In this document: positions 20,491-29,189 of the stretch, one piece after another
Layout: each line of letters begins with the position of its first letter
Numbering within the stretch: position 1 is the stretch's first letter
Origin: Phenylobacterium sp.
GTDB taxonomy: Bacteria > Pseudomonadota > Alphaproteobacteria > Caulobacterales > Caulobacteraceae
Length of the DNA: 64,000 nt
Direction: 5' to 3'
Assembly: GCF_016124325.1 (NCBI RefSeq)
Contig: NZ_WGNY01000013.1
Span: 20,229 to 84,228, forward strand
The notes under the pieces: model-generated
Databases searched by the model: none
What the model was told of the DNA's origin: nothing
Seen by the model: only the letters and a program-made list of their open reading frames with translations
Program-made: the position numbers and the translations under genes

Positions 20491-21278
20491 ACGCCCGCGC
20501 CGTCACCTCGCTGACCAACCCCACGGTCAAGGCCGTGCGCGCCCTGCACATGCGCAAGGAACGCGACGAGACCGGCCTGTTCGTGGCCGAGGGGCTGAAG
20601 AACGTGACCGAGGGCGTGGAGACCGGCCACGCGCCGCGCATCCTGATGTTCGGGCCCGAGGCGGCCAAGCACCCCCTGCTCCGCAAGGCCGTGGCGGCGA
20701 CGGGGGCGGCCGGCGGCGAGGTGATCGAGGTGACCCAGGACATCCTCGCCAAGGTGTCCCGGCGCGACAATCCGCAGGCGGTGGTGGGCGTGTTCGCTCA
20801 GGCGTTCCGGCCGCTGGGCGAGACCGAGCCCGGCCCCGCCGGCTGCGTGGTGGCCCTGCACCGGGTGCGCGACCCCGGCAACCTGGGGACCATCGTGCGC
20901 ACGGCCGACGCGGCCGGCTGCGGCGGGGTGATCCTGGTGGGCGAGTGCTGCGACCCCTACTCCGTCGAGGCGGTGCGGGCGACCATGGGCTCGATCTTCG
21001 CCGTGCCGCTGTCGAAGGCCAGCGAGGCCGAGTTCGCCGCCTGGCGCGCCGGCTGGACCGGCTCTGTCGTGGGCACCCTGCTCTCCGCCACGGTCGACCA
21101 CCGCCAGGCGCGCTACGAGAAGCCGGCCCTGGTGCTGATGGGCAACGAGCAGCAGGGCCTGACGCCCGACATGGCCGCGCTGTGCGACGTGAACGTGAAG
21201 ATCCCCATGCGCGGCCGGGCCGACAGCCTGAACCTGTCGGTGGCCACCGGCGTCATGATCTACGCCGCCACCGGCTGA
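20487..21278 (+). CDS. TrmH/SpoU-family RNA 2'-O-methyltransferase
   Basis: This 263-residue SPOUT methyltransferase starts at GTG 20487 inside the previous stop codon. Landmarks: N-terminal substrate-binding part (TSLTNPTVKAVRALHMRKER...GLFVAEGLKNV), motif 1 LHRVRDPGNLGTIVRTADAAG, motif 2 LVLMGNEQQGL and motif 3 IPMRGRADSLNLSVATGVMI. It is the trefoil-knot SAM-binding site in full. The exact tRNA or rRNA nucleotide is not determinable. Translational coupling to the RlmI-like gene makes a small RNA-modification operon. Confidence 0.92.
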   Translation: MNARAVTSLTNPTVKAVRALHMRKERDETGLFVAEGLKNVTEGVETGHAPRILMFGPEAAKHPLLRKAVAATGAAGGEVIEVTQDILAKVSRRDNPQAVVGVFAQAFRPLGETEPGPAGCVVALHRVRDPGNLGTIVRTADAAGCGGVILVGECCDPYSVEAVRATMGSIFAVPLSKASEAEFAAWRAGWTGSVVGTLLSATVDHRQARYEKPALVLMGNEQQGLTPDMAALCDVNVKIPMRGRADSLNLSVATGVMIYAATG

Positions 21279-21337
21279 GCCCATGTCACAACCGGGCGGT
21301 CTCCCGCGTCCTTGAGGCGAAAGAAGGAGACCTCCCC

Positions 21338-21802
21338 ATGACCACCCGCCTCAACCTCTACGCCGTCGGCGGCAAGGCGCTGGAGCCGATGCTGGCGCTG
21401 GAAGCCCACATCCAGGCCAGCGGCCTGGAGCACAGCCTGATCGAGCTGGTGAAGATGCGCGCCTCGCAGATCAACGGCTGCGCCTTCTGCCTGCACATGC
21501 ACTCGAAGGACGCCCGCGCCGCCGGCGAGGCGGAGGAGCGGCTCTACCTGCTGGACGCCTGGCGGGAGTCGAGCCTCTACACCGCCCGCGAGCGCGCCGC
21601 CCTGGCCTGGACCGAGGCGCTGACGAGGATCGCCGAGACCGGCGCGCCCGACGCCGACTGGGAGGCCGTGAAGGCCGCGTTCGGCGAAGCCGAGATCCTC
21701 GACCTCACCCTGCTGATCACCACCATCAACGCCTGGAACCGCCTGGCCGTGGGCTTCCGCAGCCAGCACCCGCGGACGTGGACGGCGAAGGCGGCGGCGT
21801 AG
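21338..21802 (+). CDS. Carboxymuconolactone decarboxylase/AhpD-like protein
   Basis: This 154-residue all-helical protein has the AhpD core ELVKMRASQINGCAFCLHMH. That is E-x7-C-x-x-C-x3-H, the catalytic proton relay and thiol pair of alkylhydroperoxidase D-type enzymes. AAGGAG (21323-21328) supports ATG 21338. Such proteins typically reduce peroxides or act on small carbonyl compounds. It sits 59 bp behind the RNA methyltransferase gene; a link to it is not obvious. Confidence 0.88.
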   Translation: MTTRLNLYAVGGKALEPMLALEAHIQASGLEHSLIELVKMRASQINGCAFCLHMHSKDARAAGEAEERLYLLDAWRESSLYTARERAALAWTEALTRIAETGAPDADWEAVKAAFGEAEILDLTLLITTINAWNRLAVGFRSQHPRTWTAKAAA

Positions 21803-21986
21803 GGGCTGGCCGCGGGGGGGCTCGGACCTGCCCGCCTCCGGGGGCGTGGATGGTGTGGGGTTTCGGCAATGGGCCGTGGTTCGGCGGCCCGCGCGAAGTG
21901 TCTGGGGAGCGCCACGAACCGACGCACGGAGGATCGCGACGTCCGCACCCGCCGCGCGGCCTCGAAGTCGGGGCTTCTGAGCGGAC

Positions 21987-22027
21987 CCCCTCACCCGCTC
22001 CGCGGGAGCTCCCCCGAGGGGGGAGCA
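21987..22027. repeat. Hairpin element at the 3' end of hrpB
   Basis: Two tandem hairpins lie just downstream of the hrpB stop. One is CCCGCTCCGCGGG, the other GCTCCCCCGAGGGGGGAGC. The sequence ACCCCCTCACCCGCTCCGCG is typical of a GC-rich 3'-end repeat common in Caulobacterales. It probably stabilises or ends the hrpB message. The remainder of the 232-bp gap from 21803 shows nothing recognisable. Confidence 0.5.
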
Positions 22028-22034
22028 TCTTGTT

Positions 22035-24470
22035 CTAGGTCCCCCGCGGCTTGGCTCGCGTGGTCGGCGCCGCCGCGGCGGGGTCTTCGGGCCAGACGTG
22101 TTTGGGGTAGCGGCCGCGCATGTCGGCGCGGACGTCCTTCCAGGAGCCCTTCCAGAAGCCCGGCAGGTCCTGGGTGGTCTGGATCGGGCGGTGGGCCGGC
22201 GACAGGAGCGACAGGGTGAGGGGGACGCCGCCGACGGTGGGGTGCTGGGCGAGGCCGAACACCTCCTGCACGCGCACGTCGACGCGGGGGCCGGCCTCGG
22301 CGGCGTAGTCGACGGCGAAGCTGTTGCCGGTGGGGGCGGTCCAGCGGGCGGGCGCCTCGGCGTCGAGGCGGCGCTGCTGGTCCCAGGGGATCAGGGCGCG
22401 GAGCGCGCCGTCCAGGGCGTCGGGCCGGAGGTCGGCCAGGCGGCGGACGCCGACCAGCAGGGGCGACAGCCACGCGTCGAGGCGGGCCAGCAGGGCGGCG
22501 TCGGACAGGTCGGGCCAGGCCGGGTCGCGGGCGTGGAGGAAGGCCGCGCGCTCGCGCAGGGAGACGGCGGCGGGACCCCACGGCAGGAGCCGGAGCCCCT
22601 CGCGCCGGACGCGGTCGGCCAGGGCGCGGGCGACGAGGGCGGGATCGGGGTTGTCGTCGGTCTCCTCGCGGACGACGAGGCGGCCCAGGCGGGTGAGCCG
22701 CCTGGCGCGCAGGCGCCCGCCGCCGCTCTCCTCCAGGCGCGCCTCGACCTCGAACTGGCCCTCGAAGGCGGCGAGATCGGCGGGGTCCAGCGGCGCGGCG
22801 AGCAGGATGCGGTCGCGCCGCTCGCCGCCGCCCAGTTCGGCGATGGCCAGCCAGGGCTCGCGGGCGAGGGCGTCGGTGGGCTCGACGAAGGCGCCGCGGC
22901 CGGTGACGAGCTGGAACTCCCCCTGCCCGCCCCGCGCCTTGGCGATGCGCTCGGGATAGGCGAAGGCCAGGAGCAGGCCGTCGGACAGGGGGTCGCCCGT
23001 CCCGGGCTTGCCGGTGAGGCCGGCCCATCGATCCGCCAGCGCCCGGGCGTCGCGGGCGCGGGGGCCGCGGTCGCGCGCCAGGAGGTCGAGGCGGTGGCGC
23101 AGGTCGGCGTCGCGGCCGCCCAGGCCCTGTTCGGTGACGAGGGCGGCGATGCGGGCGGCGCGGGCGGCCTGGCCGGTCTCGGCGGCCTTGAGCACCATGT
23201 GGGCCAGCCGGGGCGGCAGGGGCATGTCGGAGAGCGCGCGGCCGTGCGGGGTGAGCACGCCGGCCTCGTCCAGGGCCTCCAGCCGGCGCAGGAGGGCGCG
23301 GGCCTCGGCGAAGGCGGCGGCGGGCGGCGGATCGAGGAAGGCCAGGTCGGCGGGGTCCTTCGCGCCCCAGCGGGCGAGGTCGAGGGCGAGGCCCGAGAGG
23401 TCGGCGTCGAGGATCTCCGGGTCGGCGAAGGCGGGGAGCGCGCGGGTCTCGGCCTCGTCCCACAGGCGGTAGCAGGCGCCGGGCTCGGTGCGGCCGGCGC
23501 GGCCGCGGCGCTGGTCGGCGGCGGCGCGGGAGACGCGCACGGTGGCCAGGCGCGTGAGGCCGCTGGCCGGATCGTAGCGGGGCACGCGGGCCAGGCCGGC
23601 GTCGATCACCACGCGCACGCCCTGGATGGTCAGGCTGGTCTCGGCGATGGAGGTGGCCAGCACCACCTTGCGGCGGCCGGGGGCGGCGGGCTCGATGGCG
23701 CGGTCCTGCTCGCGCGGATCGAGGGCGCCGTAGAGCGGGGCGATGTCGACGTCGGGGCGGCGGACGCGCTCGGCCAGGCGCTCGGCGGCGCGGCGGATCT
23801 CGCCCTGCCCCGGCAGGAAGACCAGCAGGCTGCCCGGCTCCTCGGCCAGGGCGCGCTCGACGGCGCGGACGACGCGGTCGTCGGGGGAGAGGCGCTCGTC
23901 GCGGCCCAGGTAGCGGGTCTCGACCGGGAACATGCGGCCCTGGCTCTCGACCACGGGACAGTCGCCCAGCAGGCGGGCGACGGCGGCGCCGTCGAGGGTG
24001 GCCGACATGACCAGCAGGCGCAGGTCGTCGCGGAGCAGCTTCTGGGCGTCGCGGGCCAGGGCGAGGCCGAGGTCGGCGTCGAGGCTGCGCTCGTGGAACT
24101 CGTCGAAGATCACGCAGGCCACGCCGGCCAGCTCGGGATCGGCCAGGACCATGCGGGTGAAGACGCCCTCGGTGACCACCTCTATGCGGGTGGCGGCCGA
24201 GACGCGGGTCTGCATGCGCACGCGCAGGCCGACGGTGTCGCCCACCCGCTCGCCGAGGGTGGCGGCCATCCGCGCGGCGGCGGCGCGGGCGGCGAGACGG
24301 CGCGGTTCGAGCACCACGATCCGGCCGCCCCGGGCCCACGGCTCGGCCAGCAGCTCGAGCGGAACGACGGTGGTCTTGCCCGCCCCTGGCGGGGCCACGA
24401 GCACGGCGGCGCCCGGGCCGGCCAGGGCCGCCTTCAGTTCGGACAGGATCTCGTGGACCGGAAGCATCAT
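22035..24470 (-). CDS. hrpB: ATP-dependent RNA helicase HrpB
   Basis: A DEAH-box helicase of 811 residues, normal for HrpB. Motifs: I APPGAGKTT, Ia VLEPRRLAARAAA, Ib TEGVFTRM, II IFDEFHERSLDADL (DEFH variant), III VMSATLDG, IV/V region VLATSIAETSLTI and VI DQRRGRAGRTEPG. A C-terminal HrpB domain ends GSWKDVRADMRGRYPKHVWPEDP, the family's conserved tail. Physiological substrate in alphaproteobacteria is not established. The start is at ATG 24470 or the adjacent ATG 24467. Confidence 0.96.
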   Translation of the reverse strand: MMLPVHEILSELKAALAGPGAAVLVAPPGAGKTTVVPLELLAEPWARGGRIVVLEPRRLAARAAAARMAATLGERVGDTVGLRVRMQTRVSAATRIEVVTEGVFTRMVLADPELAGVACVIFDEFHERSLDADLGLALARDAQKLLRDDLRLLVMSATLDGAAVARLLGDCPVVESQGRMFPVETRYLGRDERLSPDDRVVRAVERALAEEPGSLLVFLPGQGEIRRAAERLAERVRRPDVDIAPLYGALDPREQDRAIEPAAPGRRKVVLATSIAETSLTIQGVRVVIDAGLARVPRYDPASGLTRLATVRVSRAAADQRRGRAGRTEPGACYRLWDEAETRALPAFADPEILDADLSGLALDLARWGAKDPADLAFLDPPPAAAFAEARALLRRLEALDEAGVLTPHGRALSDMPLPPRLAHMVLKAAETGQAARAARIAALVTEQGLGGRDADLRHRLDLLARDRGPRARDARALADRWAGLTGKPGTGDPLSDGLLLAFAYPERIAKARGGQGEFQLVTGRGAFVEPTDALAREPWLAIAELGGGERRDRILLAAPLDPADLAAFEGQFEVEARLEESGGGRLRARRLTRLGRLVVREETDDNPDPALVARALADRVRREGLRLLPWGPAAVSLRERAAFLHARDPAWPDLSDAALLARLDAWLSPLLVGVRRLADLRPDALDGALRALIPWDQQRRLDAEAPARWTAPTGNSFAVDYAAEAGPRVDVRVQEVFGLAQHPTVGGVPLTLSLLSPAHRPIQTTQDLPGFWKGSWKDVRADMRGRYPKHVWPEDPAAAAPTTRAKPRGT

Positions 24471-24592
24471 GGCGCTCTAACGCGGCGCTCGCGGCCGGGC
24501 CAGCCCTCGACGCTTGACCATTCGCGCGCAAGCAAGCCACGGTCGCGCCAACATTAATTCGGCGGCCCGGGGGGCCGCATTTCGGAGGCAAC

Positions 24593-26182
24593 ATGTGGCG
24601 TGTAAAGCCGCTCGACGCGATCCTCGCGACGGCTGAGAAGAAATCACTGCACCGCTCGCTAGGACCGATCCAGCTCACGCTGCTGGGGGTCGGCGCCATC
24701 ATCGGGACCGGGATCTTCGTGCTGACGGCCGCCGCCGCCCAGAAGGCGGGGCCGGGCATGATGTGGAGCTTCGTCATCGCCGGCGCCGTCTGCGCGGTGG
24801 CGGCGCTCTGCTATTCGGAACTGGCCTCGATGGTGCCGGTGTCGGGCTCGGCCTACACCTACACCTACGCCGTGGTCGGCGAGCTGCTGGCCTGGATGGT
24901 CGGCTGGGCGCTGATCCTGGAATACGCGGTGGCCGCCAGCGCCGTGTCGGTGGGCTGGTCGGGCTACTTCATGGGCCTGCTCAAGAGCGTCACGGGGATA
25001 ACCCTGCCCGCCGCATTGTCGGCGGGGCCGGTCTGGTCGCTGGACGGGATCATCCCGCACGCCGACATCAGCCACGGGATCATCAACGTGCCGGCGATCG
25101 TCGTCGCCCTGGCCGTCACCGCGCTGCTGGTGATCGGGACGACCGAGAGCGCGCGGGTGAACGCGATCCTGGTGGCGATCAAGGTGACGGCGCTCACCGC
25201 GTTCATCGCCCTGACCCTGCCGGCGATCAAGACGGGCAACTTCTCGCCCTTCACGCCCAACGGCTGGTTCGGCCCGCACGGCACCAGCGGCCTCGGCGTG
25301 GTGGGCGCGGCGGCCTCGATCTTCTTCGCCTACGTGGGCTTCGACGCGGTCTCCACGGCCGCCGAGGAGACCAAGAACCCGCAGCGCAACGTGCCCATCG
25401 GCCTGATCGGCTCGCTGGCGATCTGCACCGTCTTCTACCTGCTGGTGGCGGCGGGGGCGATCGGAGCGGTGGGCGCCCAGCCGGTGCTGGGCCCGGGCGG
25501 CGAGATCGTCCAGCCCGGCTCGGTCGGCTTCGCCGCAGCCTGCGCCACGCCGGAAAACGCCGCGCGGCTGGTCTGCTCGAACGAGGCGCTGGCCCACGTG
25601 CTGCGCGTCATCGACTGGCCGACGGTCGGCAACGCCCTGGGCCTGGCGGCCAACCTCGCCCTGCCCTCGGTCATCCTGATGATGCTGTTCGGCCAGACGC
25701 GGATCTTCTTCGTCATGGCGCGCGACGGCCTGCTGCCCGAGAAGCTGGCCAGCATCCACCCGAAGTGGAAGACGCCGCACATCGTCACCATGGTGACGGG
25801 CGTGTGCGTGGCCATCGCCGGGGCGCTGCTGCCCGTGGGCCAGCTGGCCGACATCTCGAACTCGGGCACCCTGTTCGCGTTCTTCATGGTGTCGATCGCG
25901 GTGCTGGTGCTGCGCGTGAAGGAGCCCAGCCGGGCGCGGCCGTTCAAGACGCCTTGGGTGTGGGTGGTGGCCCCGCTGTCGGCGGTCGGCTGCGTGCTGC
26001 TTTACTTCAACCTGCCGATCGAGGCGATGATGGTCCTGCCCGTCTGGGGCGGCCTGGGTCTCGTGATCTACTTCCTCTACGGCTTCCGGAAGAGCCACGT
26101 GGGCCGCGGCCTGATCGAGACGCACGAGCTCGACTCCGACGCGCCGCCCAGCGCGGTTCCGCCCATCTCGGGCGCGGATTGA
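24593..26182 (+). CDS. APC-superfamily cationic amino-acid permease
   Basis: This 529-residue transporter has about twelve to fourteen membrane helices. TM1 contains LLGVGAIIGTGIFVLTA, the glycine-rich APC substrate-binding break. Other family features are YTYTYAVVGELLAWMVGWALILEY and FFAYVGFDAVSTAAEETKNPQRNVPIGLI. It most resembles the CAT/YfnA group. GGAGG 5 nt upstream of ATG 24593 is strong. An intrinsic terminator follows at once, so it is a single-gene unit on its 3' side. Confidence 0.92.
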   Translation: MWRVKPLDAILATAEKKSLHRSLGPIQLTLLGVGAIIGTGIFVLTAAAAQKAGPGMMWSFVIAGAVCAVAALCYSELASMVPVSGSAYTYTYAVVGELLAWMVGWALILEYAVAASAVSVGWSGYFMGLLKSVTGITLPAALSAGPVWSLDGIIPHADISHGIINVPAIVVALAVTALLVIGTTESARVNAILVAIKVTALTAFIALTLPAIKTGNFSPFTPNGWFGPHGTSGLGVVGAAASIFFAYVGFDAVSTAAEETKNPQRNVPIGLIGSLAICTVFYLLVAAGAIGAVGAQPVLGPGGEIVQPGSVGFAAACATPENAARLVCSNEALAHVLRVIDWPTVGNALGLAANLALPSVILMMLFGQTRIFFVMARDGLLPEKLASIHPKWKTPHIVTMVTGVCVAIAGALLPVGQLADISNSGTLFAFFMVSIAVLVLRVKEPSRARPFKTPWVWVVAPLSAVGCVLLYFNLPIEAMMVLPVWGGLGLVIYFLYGFRKSHVGRGLIETHELDSDAPPSAVPPISGAD

Positions 26183-26189
26183 AGCAGGA

Positions 26190-26220
26190 AAGACCCGGGG
26201 GCGACCCCGGGTCTTTTCTT
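26190..26220 (+). terminator. Rho-independent terminator of the permease gene
   Basis: Perfect 11-bp stem AAGACCCGGGG / CCCCGGGTCTT (26190-26200 and 26205-26215), loop GCGA, followed by TTTTCTT. It lies 8 bp after the permease stop. Confidence 0.92.
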
Positions 26221-26251
26221 ATGGCCCGCCACGAACGATCATGCGGGCGAC

Positions 26252-26929
26252 ATGAACGCACCCCAGCCGCCCCTGCCGATCCGCGCGCTCGTCGCCCCGG
26301 TCACGCCCCTGCAACAGAACTGCACCCTCGTCTGGTGCGTGAAGACCAAGAAGGCCGCGGTGATCGACCCCGGCGGCGAGGTCCCGCGCCTGCTGGAGGC
26401 GCTGAAGTCGCAGGACCTGACGCTGGAGAAGATCTGGATCACCCACGGCCACCTCGACCACGCCGGCGGAACCGCGGCGCTGAAGGAGGCGACGGGCGTC
26501 CCCATCGAAGGCCCCCACCCCGACGACCAGTTCTGGATCGACGACATCGGGACCTCGGGCGCGAAGTGGGGCATGCCCGACGCGCGCAGCTTCACGCCCG
26601 ACCGCTGGCTGGGCGACGGCGACACGGTGAGCCTGGGCGAGACCGAGTTCGAGGTGATCCACTGCCCGGGCCACACGCCGGGGCACGTGGTGTTCTTCCA
26701 CCGGCAGGCGCGCTTCGCCCAGGTAGGCGACGTGCTGTTCCAGGGCTCGATCGGGCGCACCGACTTCCCGCGCGGGAACTACCAGGACCTGATCCATTCC
26801 ATCACCAAGAAGCTCTGGCCGCTGGGCGACGACGTGCGCTTTGTGCCGGGCCACGGACCCATGTCGACATTCGGCCAGGAGCGGCGCACCAATCCGTTCG
26901 TCGCCGACGAGGTGCTGGCCGACGAGTGA
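26252..26929 (+). CDS. Metallo-beta-lactamase-fold hydrolase (YcbL/glyoxalase II-like)
   Basis: The 225-residue protein carries the full dinuclear site: THGHLDHAGG (H-x-H-x-D-H), CPGHTPGH (His), VGDVLF (bridging Asp) and VPGHGPMS (His). The closeness of LQQNCTLVWCVKTKKAAVIDPGG and GSIGRTDFPRG to YcbL-type type I glyoxalase II proteins suggests thioester hydrolysis such as S-lactoylglutathione. The long substrate-binding C-terminal domain of classical GloB is absent. Confidence 0.9.
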   Translation: MNAPQPPLPIRALVAPVTPLQQNCTLVWCVKTKKAAVIDPGGEVPRLLEALKSQDLTLEKIWITHGHLDHAGGTAALKEATGVPIEGPHPDDQFWIDDIGTSGAKWGMPDARSFTPDRWLGDGDTVSLGETEFEVIHCPGHTPGHVVFFHRQARFAQVGDVLFQGSIGRTDFPRGNYQDLIHSITKKLWPLGDDVRFVPGHGPMSTFGQERRTNPFVADEVLADE

Positions 26930-26995
26930 ACGCGCTGAAACAACGGTTTCAATTGAGACATTTCGGCGTTACGGCCGGCGACCAAGCTGGCCCGC

Positions 26996-27736
26996 ATGGA
27001 GCTTTCGACTGACATGACCGGGGCGGGCGCCCGCATCCTGATGGTGGACGACGATCCGGGCATCCGCGACGTGGTCTCCGACTTCCTGGGCCGTCACGGC
27101 TACAAGGTGGAGACCGCCGCCGACGCCAGCGAAATGGAGCGCGTGCTGGAGCGCGGCCAGATCGACCTGATCGTGCTGGACGTGATGCTGCCCGGCGAGG
27201 ACGGGCTGGCGATCTGCCGCCGCCTGACCTCCAACGAGTCGCCGCCCCCGATCATCATGCTGTCGGCCATGGGCGAGGACACCGACCGCATCGTCGGCCT
27301 GGAGCTGGGCGCCGACGACTATCTGGCCAAGCCCTGCAATCCGCGCGAGCTGCTGGCGCGCGTGCGCGCGGTGCTGCGCCGGGCCGAGCAGCGCAGCAAC
27401 GGTTCGGCGGCCCTGGGCGCCGGATGCGAATTCGCCGGCTGGCGGCTGGACCTGGTGCGGCGCGAGCTGCGCTCGCCGGCCGGGGTGGTGGTGAACCTGA
27501 GCTCGGGCGAGTTCTCGCTGCTGCGGGCGTTCGTGGAGCGGCCCCAGCGCGTGCTGACGCGCGACCAGCTGCTGGAATACGCCCGCGGGCCCGACAGCGA
27601 CGCCTTCGACCGCGCGATCGACGTGCAGATCAGCCGCCTGAGGCGGAAGCTGGACGACGGCGGCGGCGGACACGACCTGATCCGCACGGTCCGCAACGAG
27701 GGCTACATGTTCACCGCCAAGGTGCGACGCACGTGA
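26996..27736 (+). CDS. OmpR/PhoB-family response regulator
   Basis: The protein has 246 residues. The receiver shows MVDDDPGIRDV, the phospho-acceptor in IVLDVMLPGEDG, and the switch residues in IIMLSAMGE and DYLAKPCNPREL. The winged-helix output domain has LSSGEFSLLRAFVERPQRVLTRDQLLEY and the closing RTVRNEGYMFTAKV. Cognate kinase follows with a GTGA overlap. The next genes are a MacAB-like efflux operon 116 bp beyond the kinase, a plausible target. Confidence 0.95.
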   Translation: MELSTDMTGAGARILMVDDDPGIRDVVSDFLGRHGYKVETAADASEMERVLERGQIDLIVLDVMLPGEDGLAICRRLTSNESPPPIIMLSAMGEDTDRIVGLELGADDYLAKPCNPRELLARVRAVLRRAEQRSNGSAALGAGCEFAGWRLDLVRRELRSPAGVVVNLSSGEFSLLRAFVERPQRVLTRDQLLEYARGPDSDAFDRAIDVQISRLRRKLDDGGGGHDLIRTVRNEGYMFTAKVRRT

Positions 27737-29073
27737 AGAGCGGGGTCCGGCCGACGGCCTCGCTGCTCGTCCAGCTGCTGACGCTGACGGGCCTGACGCT
27801 GGTCGCGGCCTGGGCCATGAGCACGCTGCTGCTCTTCATGCTGCCGCCGCCCTCCCCCGACTTCTACCGGCTGAGCGAGATCGAGCGGACCTTCCGCGGC
27901 GCGGAGCAGACCTTCACCGAGCGCCGGCCGCTGGAGCTGACCAGCCAGGCGCAGTCGCCATCGCCCCGGCTGGAGGGCCGCTCGATCCCGGTGCTGCGCG
28001 ACAAGATCGCCGAGGATCTCGGCGTGCAGGCGTCCGACGTGGTGATCGCCGGCGAACGGGGGCGTTTCTCGGACCGGCGCGTCGGCCGGATTCTCCGCGA
28101 CCGGGTGGCCCGCGCGGGGATGAGCGACGAGGAGCACTTCCTGATCGAGCCGTTCGCCGTGGGGGTGCGTCAGCCGGACGGACGCTGGGCCGTGGTGCGG
28201 ACCAGGGCGCCGGTGGGGCTGAACGACTGGCAGCAGCGGGTGGTGCTGTGGTTCGCGCTGTCGGCCATGGCCATGTCGCCGGTGGCGTGGGTGTTCGCGC
28301 GGCGGCTTTCGAAGCCGATCCAGGTGTTCGCCGACGCCGCCGAACGGCTGGGCCGCGATCCGCGCGCCCCGCCGCTGGCGCTCAGGGGCCCGGCCGAGAT
28401 CGGGGTCGCCGCCCGCGCCTTCAACGAGATGCAGAAGCGCCTGCTGCGCTACGTCGAGGACCGCACGGCGATGATGGGCGCCATCGCCCACGACCTGCGC
28501 ACGCCGCTGACCCGCCTGAGGTTCCGCATCGAATCGCTGCCCGAGGAGCAACGCGCCAAGTACGCCGCCGACCTGGACCAGATGGAGGAGATGATCACCG
28601 CCACCCTCGCCTTCGTCCGCGACGCCAGCCGGCCGGGCGAGCGCACGCCGTTGGAGCTGTCGTCGCTGGTGGAGAGCCTGTGCGACGAGATGAGCGAGAC
28701 GGGCGCCCAGGCCGAGGTGGAGCCCGGGGAGAAGGTGGTGCTGGAAGGCGATCCCATGGCGCTGCGCCGGCTGGTGGCCAACCTGCTGGAGAACGCGGTG
28801 AAGTTCGGCGGGCGGGCGCGGGCGCGGGTGTTCCGCGACGCCGGCCACGCCGTGGTGGAGATCGACGACGACGGCCCGGGCATCCCGCCGCAGGAGGCCG
28901 AGAAGGTGTTCGAACCCTTCTACCGCCGCGAGCCGTCGCGCAGCCGCCAGACGGGCGGGATCGGCCTGGGCCTGGCGGTGGTGCGCTCGATCGCCCGCGG
29001 CCACGGCGGCGACGTGAACCTGGTGAACCGGGCCGGCGGCGGCCTGACCGCCCGCGTCGAGCTGCCGCTGTAG
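27733..29073 (+). CDS. Membrane sensor histidine kinase
   Basis: 446 residues from GTG 27733, overlapping the regulator stop. TM1 about residues 11-35, a roughly 125-residue periplasmic domain, TM2 around VVLWFALSAMAMSPVAWVF, then HAMP. The H-box is AIAHDLRTPLTRLRFRIE, N-box NLLENAVKFGG, G1 VEIDDDGPGIP and G2 GIGLGLAVVRSI. The architecture is EnvZ/CpxA-like. The periplasmic sensor sequence is not recognised. Confidence 0.94.
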   Translation: MKSGVRPTASLLVQLLTLTGLTLVAAWAMSTLLLFMLPPPSPDFYRLSEIERTFRGAEQTFTERRPLELTSQAQSPSPRLEGRSIPVLRDKIAEDLGVQASDVVIAGERGRFSDRRVGRILRDRVARAGMSDEEHFLIEPFAVGVRQPDGRWAVVRTRAPVGLNDWQQRVVLWFALSAMAMSPVAWVFARRLSKPIQVFADAAERLGRDPRAPPLALRGPAEIGVAARAFNEMQKRLLRYVEDRTAMMGAIAHDLRTPLTRLRFRIESLPEEQRAKYAADLDQMEEMITATLAFVRDASRPGERTPLELSSLVESLCDEMSETGAQAEVEPGEKVVLEGDPMALRRLVANLLENAVKFGGRARARVFRDAGHAVVEIDDDGPGIPPQEAEKVFEPFYRREPSRSRQTGGIGLGLAVVRSIARGHGGDVNLVNRAGGGLTARVELPL

Positions 29074-29189
29074 GCGGCGCGGCCGTGGCGACAACACGGC
29101 GGGACGGTATCGGCTCTGAAATCGCCTCGCAAACCTCCTCGGCCACAAGTCTTCGCGGGTTCATTCGGGCCCATGGATAGCGGACCAGC

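Noticed and set aside
20286..21278. Longer upstream start for the TrmH-type gene inside the previous methyltransferase
   Set aside because: The added residues are Arg/Gly-rich shadow sequence; GTG 20487 in the GTGA overlap matches the family N-terminus.
24513..24552. TTGACC ... TTAAT as a promoter of the amino-acid permease
   Set aside because: The elements are over 30 bp apart, too far for a sigma-70 promoter.
22098..24557. Plus-strand open frame of over 800 codons opposite hrpB
   Set aside because: It mirrors HrpB codons, is Gly/Ala/Val-rich without motifs, and has no ribosome-binding site; a shadow of the real gene.
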